Below, piece after piece: positions 41,624 to 49,189 of a DNA stretch of 64,000 bases. The translations under genes were made by a program, and so were the position numbers. Under the pieces are notes generated by a model. It searched no databases, was not told where the DNA came from, and was given only the letters and a program-made list of their open reading frames with translations. Source of the stretch: Lachnospiraceae bacterium UBA7196 (lineage in GTDB: Bacteria; Bacillota; Clostridia; Lachnospirales; Lachnospiraceae); NCBI GenBank assembly GCA_002490835.1, contig DKUU01000028.1, positions 135,268 to 199,267 on the forward strand, read 5' to 3'. Each line of letters opens with the position of its first letter. Within the stretch, counting starts at the first letter, position 1.

Positions 41624-44395
41624 TTATCCGATAGAAATATCAAACCCTTCCCGCATCTCCTTCTCCGCCGCCCTTACCTCCTCAAGCAATTCTCTTGCGG
41701 ACACCCGGATCGCGCCCGCCCCCAAAATAATGATCTGCTCCAGCCCGTCGGAAGTAGCCACCCGTACACGGTGGTTTTTGCGGCTCATCTCGTGGGTCAC
41801 CTTCTCGATATACTGATCAGCAGTCTCCGCTTCCTTGGTGTAAACCACGTCAATATTATGATAGTGTTCCACGCTGCCGGGATTTCCCTTCACGCGGTAA
41901 GCGTCAAAGACCAGAATCAGGTGCATCTTACGAAAGGCCTGATAATTACAGAGAATGTCCATCAGCCTGCCGCGCGCCGCGTTTAGGTCCGTTTTCGCAA
42001 GAGCATAAAGTTCCTCCCACGCAAAAATGATATTGTAGCCGTCCACCAGAAGGTAGTCTTCCTGCTTCGTCCGGCTGCCACGGTATTCTACCTCCGCCGG
42101 TTCCGCTGTCTTTGCACGGATGGTTCTGGCCCAGCCCTGCTTTTTCGGCTCTTTCGTCCCATAGGTTCTGGCAAAGATCTCCTCAATCTCGTCTTGACCA
42201 ATAAAGTCAACCGCCGTCCCGCCAGATGCTGTCCGTTTCGCGTAGCGCGCGGCAAAATCCCCTGCTCCCGCGCCGTTGTTTTGTTCGGCTTTCAGCGCAG
42301 GCTCCAAGTGCATATACTCCTCCACGTGGTCCCACTCCACCACAAACCCCGCGCCATGGGCGCAGAACACGGAACCGCAGGGATTCTCCAGATCATGTTC
42401 CGCCTCATAACCGATGCGCTCTATGACTTCATCCGTATTGTGGCAAGGCTCATAGCCTTTCATTCTGGTGAAAAGCCGTCCCTTTCCGCCGGTATAGGCA
42501 AGCATCTTTGTGTGATACCCGCCAAATTCGGAAACCGGCACCGTACCCGTAAGAAGCGCCTCCTCTCCCATGGTCTCCGGCGGATCAAAACGTCCCGACA
42601 TCGCCTGAATATCCGTCATTGCCCTGCCCACCAACGAAGCGGGGACTTCCATGCGAAATTCATAAACAGGCTCAAGCAGCACGCTCTCAGCCCTGCACAA
42701 GCCCTGCCTGAGCGCACGGTAAGTAGCCTGCCGGAAATCGCCGCCCTCCGTATGCTTCAAATGGGATTTCCCCGCCGCCAGCGTAATCTGCATATCCGTA
42801 ATCGGCGAACCCGTGAGGACGCCAAGGTGCGTCTTCTCCTCCAAATGCGTGAGGATCAGGCGCTGCCAGTTCCGGTCCAGATCGTCCTCGCTCAGACGAC
42901 TGCGAAAGGCAAGGCCGCTGCCGCGATCCCCCGGCTCCAAGATCAAATGCACCTCCGCATAGTGTCTGAGCGGTTCATAATGACCCACGCCCTCCGCCGC
43001 ATCCGCGATCGTCTCTTTATAAAGGATGCTTCCCTCATCAAAATCCACTTCCAGACCGAAACGCTCCCCGATCAGCTTTTTTAAAATCTCAATCTGTACC
43101 TCACCCATTAGCCGCACATGGAGCTCACCACTTAGCTCCTGCCTGACAAGATGCAGCATTGGCTCCTCTTCTTCTAGTTTACATAACTTTCGAAATAAAT
43201 CATGGATATCGCAGCCCTCCGGTGGATTGACCCGATAAGTCATAACAGGTTCCAGTACCGGCAGCACAGTTTCTTTCTCCGTGCCAAGCCCCTGCCCGCA
43301 GTAGGTGTGTTCCGGCCCCAGAAGCGCACAGATATCTCCGGCAGCCGCCCCCTGCACCGTCTCATACTTTTCTCCTGAATATTGACGAATCTGGTCAATT
43401 TTTTCCGCGCAGTCTGCAGCTCCACCTGTCCTGTTCGGCAATCCATCCACTTCTGCTGCCTTGTCCGCCGCCGTCATGATTGTCTGTTTCACCTTCAGAC
43501 TGCCTCCCGTCACCTTAATATGCGTCAGGCGGTTTCCCTGCGCGTCTCTGGTGATCTTAAAAACCCTTGCGCCAAACGCTTCCCCGTACTTTGGCGTGGG
43601 CGCATAGGAAAGAAGCGCATCGAGCAAATCTTCCACGCCGTCCCCGTGCAGGGCGGAACCGAAAAAGCAGGGAAAGAGCTGCCGCCCGCCTATGAGCGCG
43701 GCGATCTCTCCGTCGCTCACCGGAGACTTCCCACCCTGCGGCTCATCCGCCGCTGCCTGCCCCTGCTGCCGTTGCGCTGCGCACTGTCCTTGCTTCCCAT
43801 CTGCCGCCTGCTGTCTTCCCGCGTCTGCCTGCTCCACCCTTTCCAAATACTTTTCCAGCAGCGCCTCGTCGCAGACCGCGATATTCTCATAAAACTCGTC
43901 AGACCGCCCTCCCTCCGGGCTGGCAAAGGACACACAACGCCCGTCCAACGCCTTCTGCACCCCCGCAAGCAGCTCATCCGCGTCCGTCCCCGGCTGGTCC
44001 ATCTTGTTGATAAAAAGAAAGACTGGCACGCCGTAGCGCTTAAGCAGTCTCCACAAAGTCAGCGTGTGGCTCTGCACGCCGTCCGCTCCGTTTATAATCA
44101 GCACCGCACAGTCCAGCACCTGCAGCGTCCGCTCCATCTCCGCCGAAAAATCCACATGTCCCGGCGTATCCAAAAGCGTCACATCCATCCCCTTCCATGA
44201 CAGGCGCGCCTGCTTGGAAAAGATGGTAATGCCCCTCTCCCGCTCCTGCGCGTCCGTATCTAAAAACGTATCCCGGTGATCCACACGCCCCGGATTTCTG
44301 ATCTCTCCCGCGGCATAGAGGATACGTTCCGCCAATGTCGTCTTACCCGCATCGACATGCGCCAACAGGCCGATCACTGCCTTTTTATCGCTCAT
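41624..44395 (-). CDS. TetM-like translational GTPase fused to NYN (YacP/Rae1-like) nuclease domain
   Basis: A 923-residue protein. Residues 1-250 are an EF-G/TetM-type GTPase: LLAHVDAGKTTLAERIL, RGITIF, LLDTPGHVDFSAE and INKMDQP, with a Gln/Ala-rich insert at about 195-230. Domains II-V follow to about 690. From about 755 a NYN domain begins: LLVDGYNIIFAWEE, LVFDAY, EAETADQYIE and VATSDGLEQ, with all the acidic residues of the YacP/Rae1 ribonuclease. Rae1 cuts mRNA in the ribosomal A site, so the fusion could deliver a nuclease to the ribosome. The loop matching TetM YSPVSTPADFR reads SHLKHTEGGDFR, so tetracycline resistance should not be assumed. Confidence 0.9.
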   Translation of the reverse strand: MSDKKAVIGLLAHVDAGKTTLAERILYAAGEIRNPGRVDHRDTFLDTDAQERERGITIFSKQARLSWKGMDVTLLDTPGHVDFSAEMERTLQVLDCAVLIINGADGVQSHTLTLWRLLKRYGVPVFLFINKMDQPGTDADELLAGVQKALDGRCVSFASPEGGRSDEFYENIAVCDEALLEKYLERVEQADAGRQQAADGKQGQCAAQRQQGQAAADEPQGGKSPVSDGEIAALIGGRQLFPCFFGSALHGDGVEDLLDALLSYAPTPKYGEAFGARVFKITRDAQGNRLTHIKVTGGSLKVKQTIMTAADKAAEVDGLPNRTGGAADCAEKIDQIRQYSGEKYETVQGAAAGDICALLGPEHTYCGQGLGTEKETVLPVLEPVMTYRVNPPEGCDIHDLFRKLCKLEEEEPMLHLVRQELSGELHVRLMGEVQIEILKKLIGERFGLEVDFDEGSILYKETIADAAEGVGHYEPLRHYAEVHLILEPGDRGSGLAFRSRLSEDDLDRNWQRLILTHLEEKTHLGVLTGSPITDMQITLAAGKSHLKHTEGGDFRQATYRALRQGLCRAESVLLEPVYEFRMEVPASLVGRAMTDIQAMSGRFDPPETMGEEALLTGTVPVSEFGGYHTKMLAYTGGKGRLFTRMKGYEPCHNTDEVIERIGYEAEHDLENPCGSVFCAHGAGFVVEWDHVEEYMHLEPALKAEQNNGAGAGDFAARYAKRTASGGTAVDFIGQDEIEEIFARTYGTKEPKKQGWARTIRAKTAEPAEVEYRGSRTKQEDYLLVDGYNIIFAWEELYALAKTDLNAARGRLMDILCNYQAFRKMHLILVFDAYRVKGNPGSVEHYHNIDVVYTKEAETADQYIEKVTHEMSRKNHRVRVATSDGLEQIIILGAGAIRVSARELLEEVRAAEKEMREGFDISIG

Positions 44396-44407
44396 AATAA
44401 CCCCCTA

Positions 44408-45031
44408 TCATACGCTGACCGCATTATCTTTGCTTTCGGACATCACGGTAAGCCTCACGGCCTTGGCATAATGTTCCGGTTTAAACATCAGCCTGTAGAG
44501 CGCATCCAGCGCCTCCCTCGATGCCAGTCCCGCCTGTTGCGCTTCCCCAAGTGGCTTGTACAGGACGCTGTAATCCACCCCAAACAGCACGGAACGAAGA
44601 TTCGTCATCTTACAGCCACAGGAAAGATAAAAAGCGATCCGTCGCTCCCTGACCAGCCGCTGCGCCTCGTTTTCGGCCGCCGAAACCCGCTCCGACTCGA
44701 TATAGAGCGTCTCTATCTCCGGCAGGTTCTCCCTAAAATAAGTCTCAATCAAAGAAAAGGCCTGATGCCCCATCCCCTTTCCCCGCCTGTCCCGCAGGAT
44801 CGCAAAATAATCGAGGAGCGCACAGCTTGTCTCTTTGCAGAGAATAAAGACCGCATAGCCCGCCAGTTCCTCTTCCTCATACAAGCCTAAAGAAAAGCCA
44901 TAGCCCGCTTCCATACTGCGCAGGATGTGGCTTAACGGTTTTAGCTCGCTTGCGGGAAAATCCTGTCTCATATGCGTTTCGTACAGTTCAGCCAGTTTGT
45001 CTTCCGCCAGCGTTTTGATATGATATGACAT
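44408..45031 (-). CDS. GNAT family N-acetyltransferase
   Basis: A 207-residue protein with a GNAT domain: GFSLGLYEEEELAGYAVFIL (beta strands 2-3, about 50-70), LLDYFAILRDRRGKGMGHQAF (acetyl-CoA pyrophosphate loop RRGKGMG, about 93-99) and ARRIAFYLSCGCKM-like C-terminal part. It transfers an acetyl group to an unknown amine. GGAGGGCGG precedes the ATG. It lies 3 bases after the membrane protein gene and 12 bases before the GTPase-NYN gene, so all three probably share a transcript. Confidence 0.85.
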   Translation of the reverse strand: MSYHIKTLAEDKLAELYETHMRQDFPASELKPLSHILRSMEAGYGFSLGLYEEEELAGYAVFILCKETSCALLDYFAILRDRRGKGMGHQAFSLIETYFRENLPEIETLYIESERVSAAENEAQRLVRERRIAFYLSCGCKMTNLRSVLFGVDYSVLYKPLGEAQQAGLASREALDALYRLMFKPEHYAKAVRLTVMSESKDNAVSV

Positions 45032-45034
45032 AGT

Positions 45035-45664
45035 TCACTCCGCCCTCCACTTCTCAAACCGCTCCTCCCAGCCGCCCTCTTTCACAAACGGCAGATACAT
45101 AAGCCGCCCCGACATGCGAAATTCCCATTTCAACTTCTGTACAAAAGACATGCCGGCAGTCTTTTTCCTCTTATAGCGATAATATTTAATGAGCGACGGA
45201 ATCAGCCACAGCAGAATCCCCGCTATTCCCACCCCGATACAAAAATCAGGGAAATCAAAGGTCCCGTGTCCCCGGATGCGGAGATAATCCAGCGTATAGG
45301 GATGAAAAAGTCTGGAAGCCATCCGATAGACCGGCACCATGATCTCAAAATCAAGGAAATACAGCCAGCCCGCAGAAAGACCGAAAAAGGCATTATAAGC
45401 GGCGACCATCCGAAAAAGATATCCCACAACAAAAAGCCCCGCAATATTCTCCAGATAAAGTAAAAGCCCGTTGTAGCCGATCCCCCAGCGCCCGTGCAGC
45501 CAGCTTCCGTCCGTATTATAAACGGGCCTGATCTCCATATAGCGGTTAAGGATGAGCGAATTTTCTCTCAAGCTGTCATAGTGCAGAAAGGCGGCGCACT
45601 CCAGAATTGCTGCGATCAGGATCAGCGCCGTGCATAGTATGACATGCTTCCCTATTTTCTTCAT
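45035..45664 (-). CDS. Polytopic membrane protein, unknown function
   Basis: A 209-residue protein with helices at about 8-25, 60-85, 90-110 and 145-165. The segment GHGTFDFPDFCIGVGIAGIL recalls the FDFxxFPxFNxAD region of signal peptidase II, but the catalytic aspartates cannot be matched with confidence. The external loop after the first helix is Tyr/Arg-rich. The start at 45664 has AAGGAGG 6 bases upstream; an in-frame GTG at 45694 is less likely. First gene of the operon with the GNAT and GTPase-NYN genes. Confidence 0.7.
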   Translation of the reverse strand: MKKIGKHVILCTALILIAAILECAAFLHYDSLRENSLILNRYMEIRPVYNTDGSWLHGRWGIGYNGLLLYLENIAGLFVVGYLFRMVAAYNAFFGLSAGWLYFLDFEIMVPVYRMASRLFHPYTLDYLRIRGHGTFDFPDFCIGVGIAGILLWLIPSLIKYYRYKRKKTAGMSFVQKLKWEFRMSGRLMYLPFVKEGGWEERFEKWRAE

Positions 45665-45726
45665 TCGTTCCTCCTTACCTGCATCTTCAGACACTTGCCC
45701 TCTATACCTGTTTTAGTTCTTCTTTA

Positions 45727-45736
45727 GTTTACATAA
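45727..45736. repeat. Decamer GTTTACATAA, intergenic copy
   Basis: An exact copy of the recurrent decamer, within the extended form TAGTTTACATAA, about 60 bases upstream of the membrane protein gene. Another copy lies at 48244-48253 between two minus-strand genes. Confidence 0.6.
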
Positions 45737-45792
45737 CATAAATCCCGCTGTCATATTTTTCTCCATTTCTGCGCTGCTTTTTTGCGCATAAA

Positions 45793-45854
45793 CGAGTTTG
45801 TGGCAAGCAACGCGCAGACACAAATCTCGCGATTGAAAATTTTAATTTTCAATC
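45793..45854. repeat. Palindromic unit of two hairpins
   Basis: A hairpin CGAGTTTGTG/CACAAATCTCG (45793-45829) followed at once by a perfect palindrome of 11-bp arms, GATTGAAAATT and AATTTTCAATC around TT (45831-45854). It shares order and the CTCGCGATTGA joint with the unit at 15377-15444. It lies 22 bases after the DUF512 gene stop and could also end its transcript. Confidence 0.6.
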
Positions 45855-45875
45855 TTGCACGACAGATATGTCATC

Positions 45876-47291
45876 TTACTTGTCATACCCCTGTACATAC
45901 ACAAAGGTCTCCCCGTCATTCTCCCTGCCCATGAGGTAATCCGGATTTAACGCCGCCTCCACAAAGGCCTGACCCGTAGGTTCCGCCACCGTCACCGAAA
46001 GCCCCAGCGCCCGCTCCACATCCTGCACGGTAACATCGTCCAAAAAGACCTGCTCCCCGCTTCTTAACATATTTGCGGGAAGTAACAGCGTATCTCCAAG
46101 TTCCTTCCCCGCCTGCTGCCGCTCCTTCAACTGTGCGATCAGATCCTGCCCCGTGACCAGTCCGGCCACCGTGATGGTTTCCCCGAAAAAATCATTGCGG
46201 ATAGCATAGACCTGAATGGTCAATCCATCACAGGCCTTACACAACTCTTCCGCCGCTGCCCGTATCACGGGAAATGCCAATTTTCCTGTGACTATGGTCA
46301 GCGCACGCTTCCCTGTCCGCAGTTTGTATTGACCTGTCTGGTCACTCTGGAGCATCCGCATCGCGTTCGCAAATTCCTCCTGAAACAGCCGCAGCATGCC
46401 CACTCCATTCTCCAATTGGATATAACCGTCGTAACGCTCCTCCTCCGGAAAATCCCGCTCCGCCAGCAGATAGAACTCATCACTGGCATGTACAAAATGT
46501 AGACCGTATTGGTCAAAGCATACTTTCTGGTATGCCTCGATCATCTCGATGATGTCCACAGCCTCCTCCTTCGTAAATAAATCTAAGGGGTAAAGGCCTT
46601 CCCGGTATTTTGTGATCCCTGCCGGCACCACCGAGACGCTGCGCATGAAAGGCAGATATTTCATCAGATCCCCGATACTGCGCCGCAGATTTTCTCCGTC
46701 GTTGACCCCCTTGCAGCACACGATCTGTCCGTTCATCTCCACATGCCCTTGGTAAAACCGGTCGAGATACCGCAGTTTCTCTCCCGCGAAGCGGTTGTGA
46801 AGCATCATGCACCGCAATTCGGGATCGGTCGTCTGCACGGATATATTGATAGGTGCAAGCTGCATCTGAATGATGCGTTCCACATCGTGATCACTCATGT
46901 TGGTGAGGGTGATATAATTGCCCTGCAAAAAGGAAAGCCGGGAATCGTCGTCCTTAAAATACAAGGTCTCCCGCATCCCCGGCGGCATCTGGTCGATAAA
47001 GCAGAAAATACACTTATTGCTGCAGGAGCGGTAATCGCTCATCAGGCTGTTTTCAAACGCTACGCCCAGTTCCTCGTCGTAGTCCTTGTCGATCTCCAAA
47101 AGCCACTCCTCGCCGTCCGCTTTCCGCACCAGCACTTCCACGTACTCGTCCTTCAGCAGATAGCGGTAATCGAACACATCCTCTATTTCATGATCATTGA
47201 TGGAAAGGAGAACGTCGCCCGCCTCGATCCCCATCTCCTGCGCGATGGAACCCGGCTCGACCTCCTTCACCACATGCTCTGTCCTATTCAA
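45876..47291 (-). CDS. DUF512 family radical SAM protein with PDZ domain
   Basis: A 471-residue protein. A PDZ-like N-terminus (VKEVEPGSIAQEMGIEAGDVLLSI, about 8-31) is followed by a radical-SAM-type cluster motif CSNKCIFCF (about 91-99) and the family run GNYITLTNMSDHDVERII (about 130). The C-terminal DUF512 domain contains VTGKLAFP and GETITVAGLVTGQD. The family is widespread in Firmicutes, often near the EngA/Der GTPase gene, with unknown reaction. The start is TTG with AAGGAG 8 bases upstream. It follows the zinc-ribbon protein gene after 45 bases. Confidence 0.9.
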   Translation of the reverse strand: MNRTEHVVKEVEPGSIAQEMGIEAGDVLLSINDHEIEDVFDYRYLLKDEYVEVLVRKADGEEWLLEIDKDYDEELGVAFENSLMSDYRSCSNKCIFCFIDQMPPGMRETLYFKDDDSRLSFLQGNYITLTNMSDHDVERIIQMQLAPINISVQTTDPELRCMMLHNRFAGEKLRYLDRFYQGHVEMNGQIVCCKGVNDGENLRRSIGDLMKYLPFMRSVSVVPAGITKYREGLYPLDLFTKEEAVDIIEMIEAYQKVCFDQYGLHFVHASDEFYLLAERDFPEEERYDGYIQLENGVGMLRLFQEEFANAMRMLQSDQTGQYKLRTGKRALTIVTGKLAFPVIRAAAEELCKACDGLTIQVYAIRNDFFGETITVAGLVTGQDLIAQLKERQQAGKELGDTLLLPANMLRSGEQVFLDDVTVQDVERALGLSVTVAEPTGQAFVEAALNPDYLMGRENDGETFVYVQGYDK

Positions 47292-47336
47292 ATCCGCGCT
47301 CCTTATCCTTAACCTTTCTATTCAATCTCATTCTGT

Positions 47337-48164
47337 TTACCAGTCCGAATCCCAATCGTCGTAACCGCTGTCCCAACTGTCACCGGAATCCCAGTCATAA
47401 TCGTAATCCCAGTCGTCGCTTTCCCACTCCTTCTCACTGTAGTAGGACGATTCGGTAAAATCCCCGGCCTCGTAATCTTCCCGCCAGCCGTACGTTTGAT
47501 AGTAATCGTCAGCGTTCTTTTTCAGCTCCTGATCCACCTGCGTGGGCGACCATGATTCCACATAATCATCCCACTCATACCAGCGGGAAGCATCATAATA
47601 ATAGGTGCTGCCCCGATAATCATAATAGCCGCAGGAAGGTCCCGAAAAGAACCCGCCGCAAACCACGATCGCAGCTATCAATATAACGATAAGCGTTTGA
47701 AAGACCATGACACGGATCAGTCTTTTGACCAGAAGCCCTACGAATCCTTCCGGCGTTTTCGCTTCTTTTGCCCCTCTTGCGCCTTTCTCCCCCAAATGAC
47801 GCTTTTGCTCAGCCACCCGCTCGTTGATCTTTAAATATAGCTCGTTGACCGCATAGGCCTCGTCATCGCCCTCATAGCGGACCGCGCGGCTGCCGTCGGC
47901 CTTATTCTTATAGACAATAAAATTGCCGGTCCTCTCATCCCGGTAAATACCGAAGGCCCTTGCGCCCCGGTAATCCTCTCCGAGAAACACCCGCATATCC
48001 TGAAGCGGCAAATTGTGACGCCGACAATAGTCCCGCAGCTCCTCTATGGTCGTGGGAACGCCGTATGCCGTCCTTTTTACTCTGCTGTTTGCCGCGCCGC
48101 AATGCGGACAGACCTGCGCCGTTTCCGGGATCATCTGTCCGCAGTATTCGCATGGTATTTTCAT
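47337..48164 (-). CDS. Zinc-ribbon membrane protein with aspartate/tryptophan-rich tail
   Basis: A 275-residue protein. Zinc ribbon at residues 4-22 (CEYCGQ and CPHCGAA), a soluble domain (about 35-135) with GVPTTIEELRDYCRRHNLPL and RAFGIYRDERTGNFIVYKNK, a transmembrane helix at about 158-180, then an external part. The last 35 residues are repeats of Asp, Trp, Tyr and Ser (for example DYDYDWDSGDSWDSGYDDW). No enzyme motif is seen. The domain after the zinc ribbon resembles a conserved clostridial zinc-ribbon family. Role unknown. Confidence 0.75.
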   Translation of the reverse strand: MKIPCEYCGQMIPETAQVCPHCGAANSRVKRTAYGVPTTIEELRDYCRRHNLPLQDMRVFLGEDYRGARAFGIYRDERTGNFIVYKNKADGSRAVRYEGDDEAYAVNELYLKINERVAEQKRHLGEKGARGAKEAKTPEGFVGLLVKRLIRVMVFQTLIVILIAAIVVCGGFFSGPSCGYYDYRGSTYYYDASRWYEWDDYVESWSPTQVDQELKKNADDYYQTYGWREDYEAGDFTESSYYSEKEWESDDWDYDYDWDSGDSWDSGYDDWDSDW

Positions 48165-48262
48165 GGCTCTCTCTTTCCGTGCTTTTTACTCAATTATATA
48201 GGAACTACCGCATAAAAAGCAATGGCATAAACAGGTTCTTGTAGTTTACATAACTTTCTATG

Positions 48263-48439
48263 CTATTCGTCCAGAATGGAATACTGCATCATTTCATACA
48301 AAAGCTTCGTTCCCTCTTTGATCTCCGGCGGCAAAAGCGCGCGGGCCACCAGCTTGTACCCCTCTTCAGGCACGTCGATGCGCTCTAAGTTCGCATAGTC
48401 CCCGTCAATGCCTGCCACCCGGTATTGAAATGTGTACAT
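48263..48439 (-). CDS. Small conserved protein (58 residues)
   Basis: A 58-residue soluble protein starting MYTFQYRVAGIDGDYANLER and ending EMMQYSILDE, with GGGAGG 5 bases before the ATG. The compact, charged sequence looks like a genuine small protein, and I believe similar ones occur in related genomes, but no function is known. A longer reading from 48499 would start without a ribosome binding site. A decamer GTTTACATAA copy lies just past its stop (48244-48253). Confidence 0.7.
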   Translation of the reverse strand: MYTFQYRVAGIDGDYANLERIDVPEEGYKLVARALLPPEIKEGTKLLYEMMQYSILDE

Positions 48440-48505
48440 GTAAGCCTCCCGTCCTCTTATATTAATCCTCCATGTCAGAGCAGTTTCCTGCCATTCCAAA
48501 TCTTC

Positions 48506-49189
48506 TTAGTTTTCAACGCCCACATTCAGCGCCGCCGTCAGACATCCCTGCGCCAGATAATACAGCACCCAGTTTACAGACTGCACGCTCCTTGGCATAT
48601 CGATTCCGAAAAGCCAATACAGCAGCAGAAAGTCGGAAAGAATGAAAAACACACCGCCTGCCATGATCAGCTTGATGCCGATTGCCCTGCCCTTTCGGCA
48701 GCGCCACAGGGATAACGCTTTGATTACCATAAAGGAAATGATCGCCGCATACAGTACCAATACCGGAAGCAGTCCCTGAAATTCAAAATTTCCAAGGCAC
48801 AAAAGCAGTGTCGAGCCGGCAAAAAGCACCGCCATTGCTATGATGTCCGTCTTTTTGACGGGAGAAATCCTACAGAAAGCAACGGAAAAAAGGATGTGCG
48901 CGCCGGCAAAACTTATGACGCCGATCACAAAAAGAAGCCCGCTGCTGTCAAGGGCAAGTAAAACATCTCCCGCCATACAGCAGACAAAAGCGATCATCAG
49001 CAGTCTGGAAAACGTCTGGTTTTCTTTGCTCCTGCGATATCCGCAGAAACCCGCCAGAATGAAAAACAGGCTGGTCACCGCCTTCATCACGATCGCCCAA
49101 GTAGCATAATCGCCTAAAAACGCCACATTCAGTCCGATCAATGCGGCAGCCATAAACACTTCAAAAATCAAATATGCTTTTGCCTTCAT
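48506..49189 (-). CDS. YhhN family membrane protein (lysoplasmalogenase-like)
   Basis: A 227-residue protein with seven to eight helices and the YhhN/TMEM86 signature CCMAGDVLLALDSSGLLFVIGVISFAGAHILF, here at about residues 70-101. Some members hydrolyse the vinyl-ether bond of lysoplasmalogens, lipids that many gut clostridia make; activity here is inferred from family only. Its start overlaps the chemotaxis receptor stop by 4 bases. Confidence 0.85.
   Translation of the reverse strand: MKAKAYLIFEVFMAAALIGLNVAFLGDYATWAIVMKAVTSLFFILAGFCGYRRSKENQTFSRLLMIAFVCCMAGDVLLALDSSGLLFVIGVISFAGAHILFSVAFCRISPVKKTDIIAMAVLFAGSTLLLCLGNFEFQGLLPVLVLYAAIISFMVIKALSLWRCRKGRAIGIKLIMAGGVFFILSDFLLLYWLFGIDMPRSVQSVNWVLYYLAQGCLTAALNVGVEN

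Noticed and set aside
41624..44395. Tetracycline resistance gene (tetM/tetW class)
   Set aside because: The GTPase is related, but the tetracycline-evicting loop differs and a nuclease domain is fused, so resistance cannot be claimed from sequence.
45035..45664. Signal peptidase II (lspA)
   Set aside because: A short FDFPDF segment is similar, but the catalytic aspartates and usual length could not be matched, so it is left as an unknown membrane protein.
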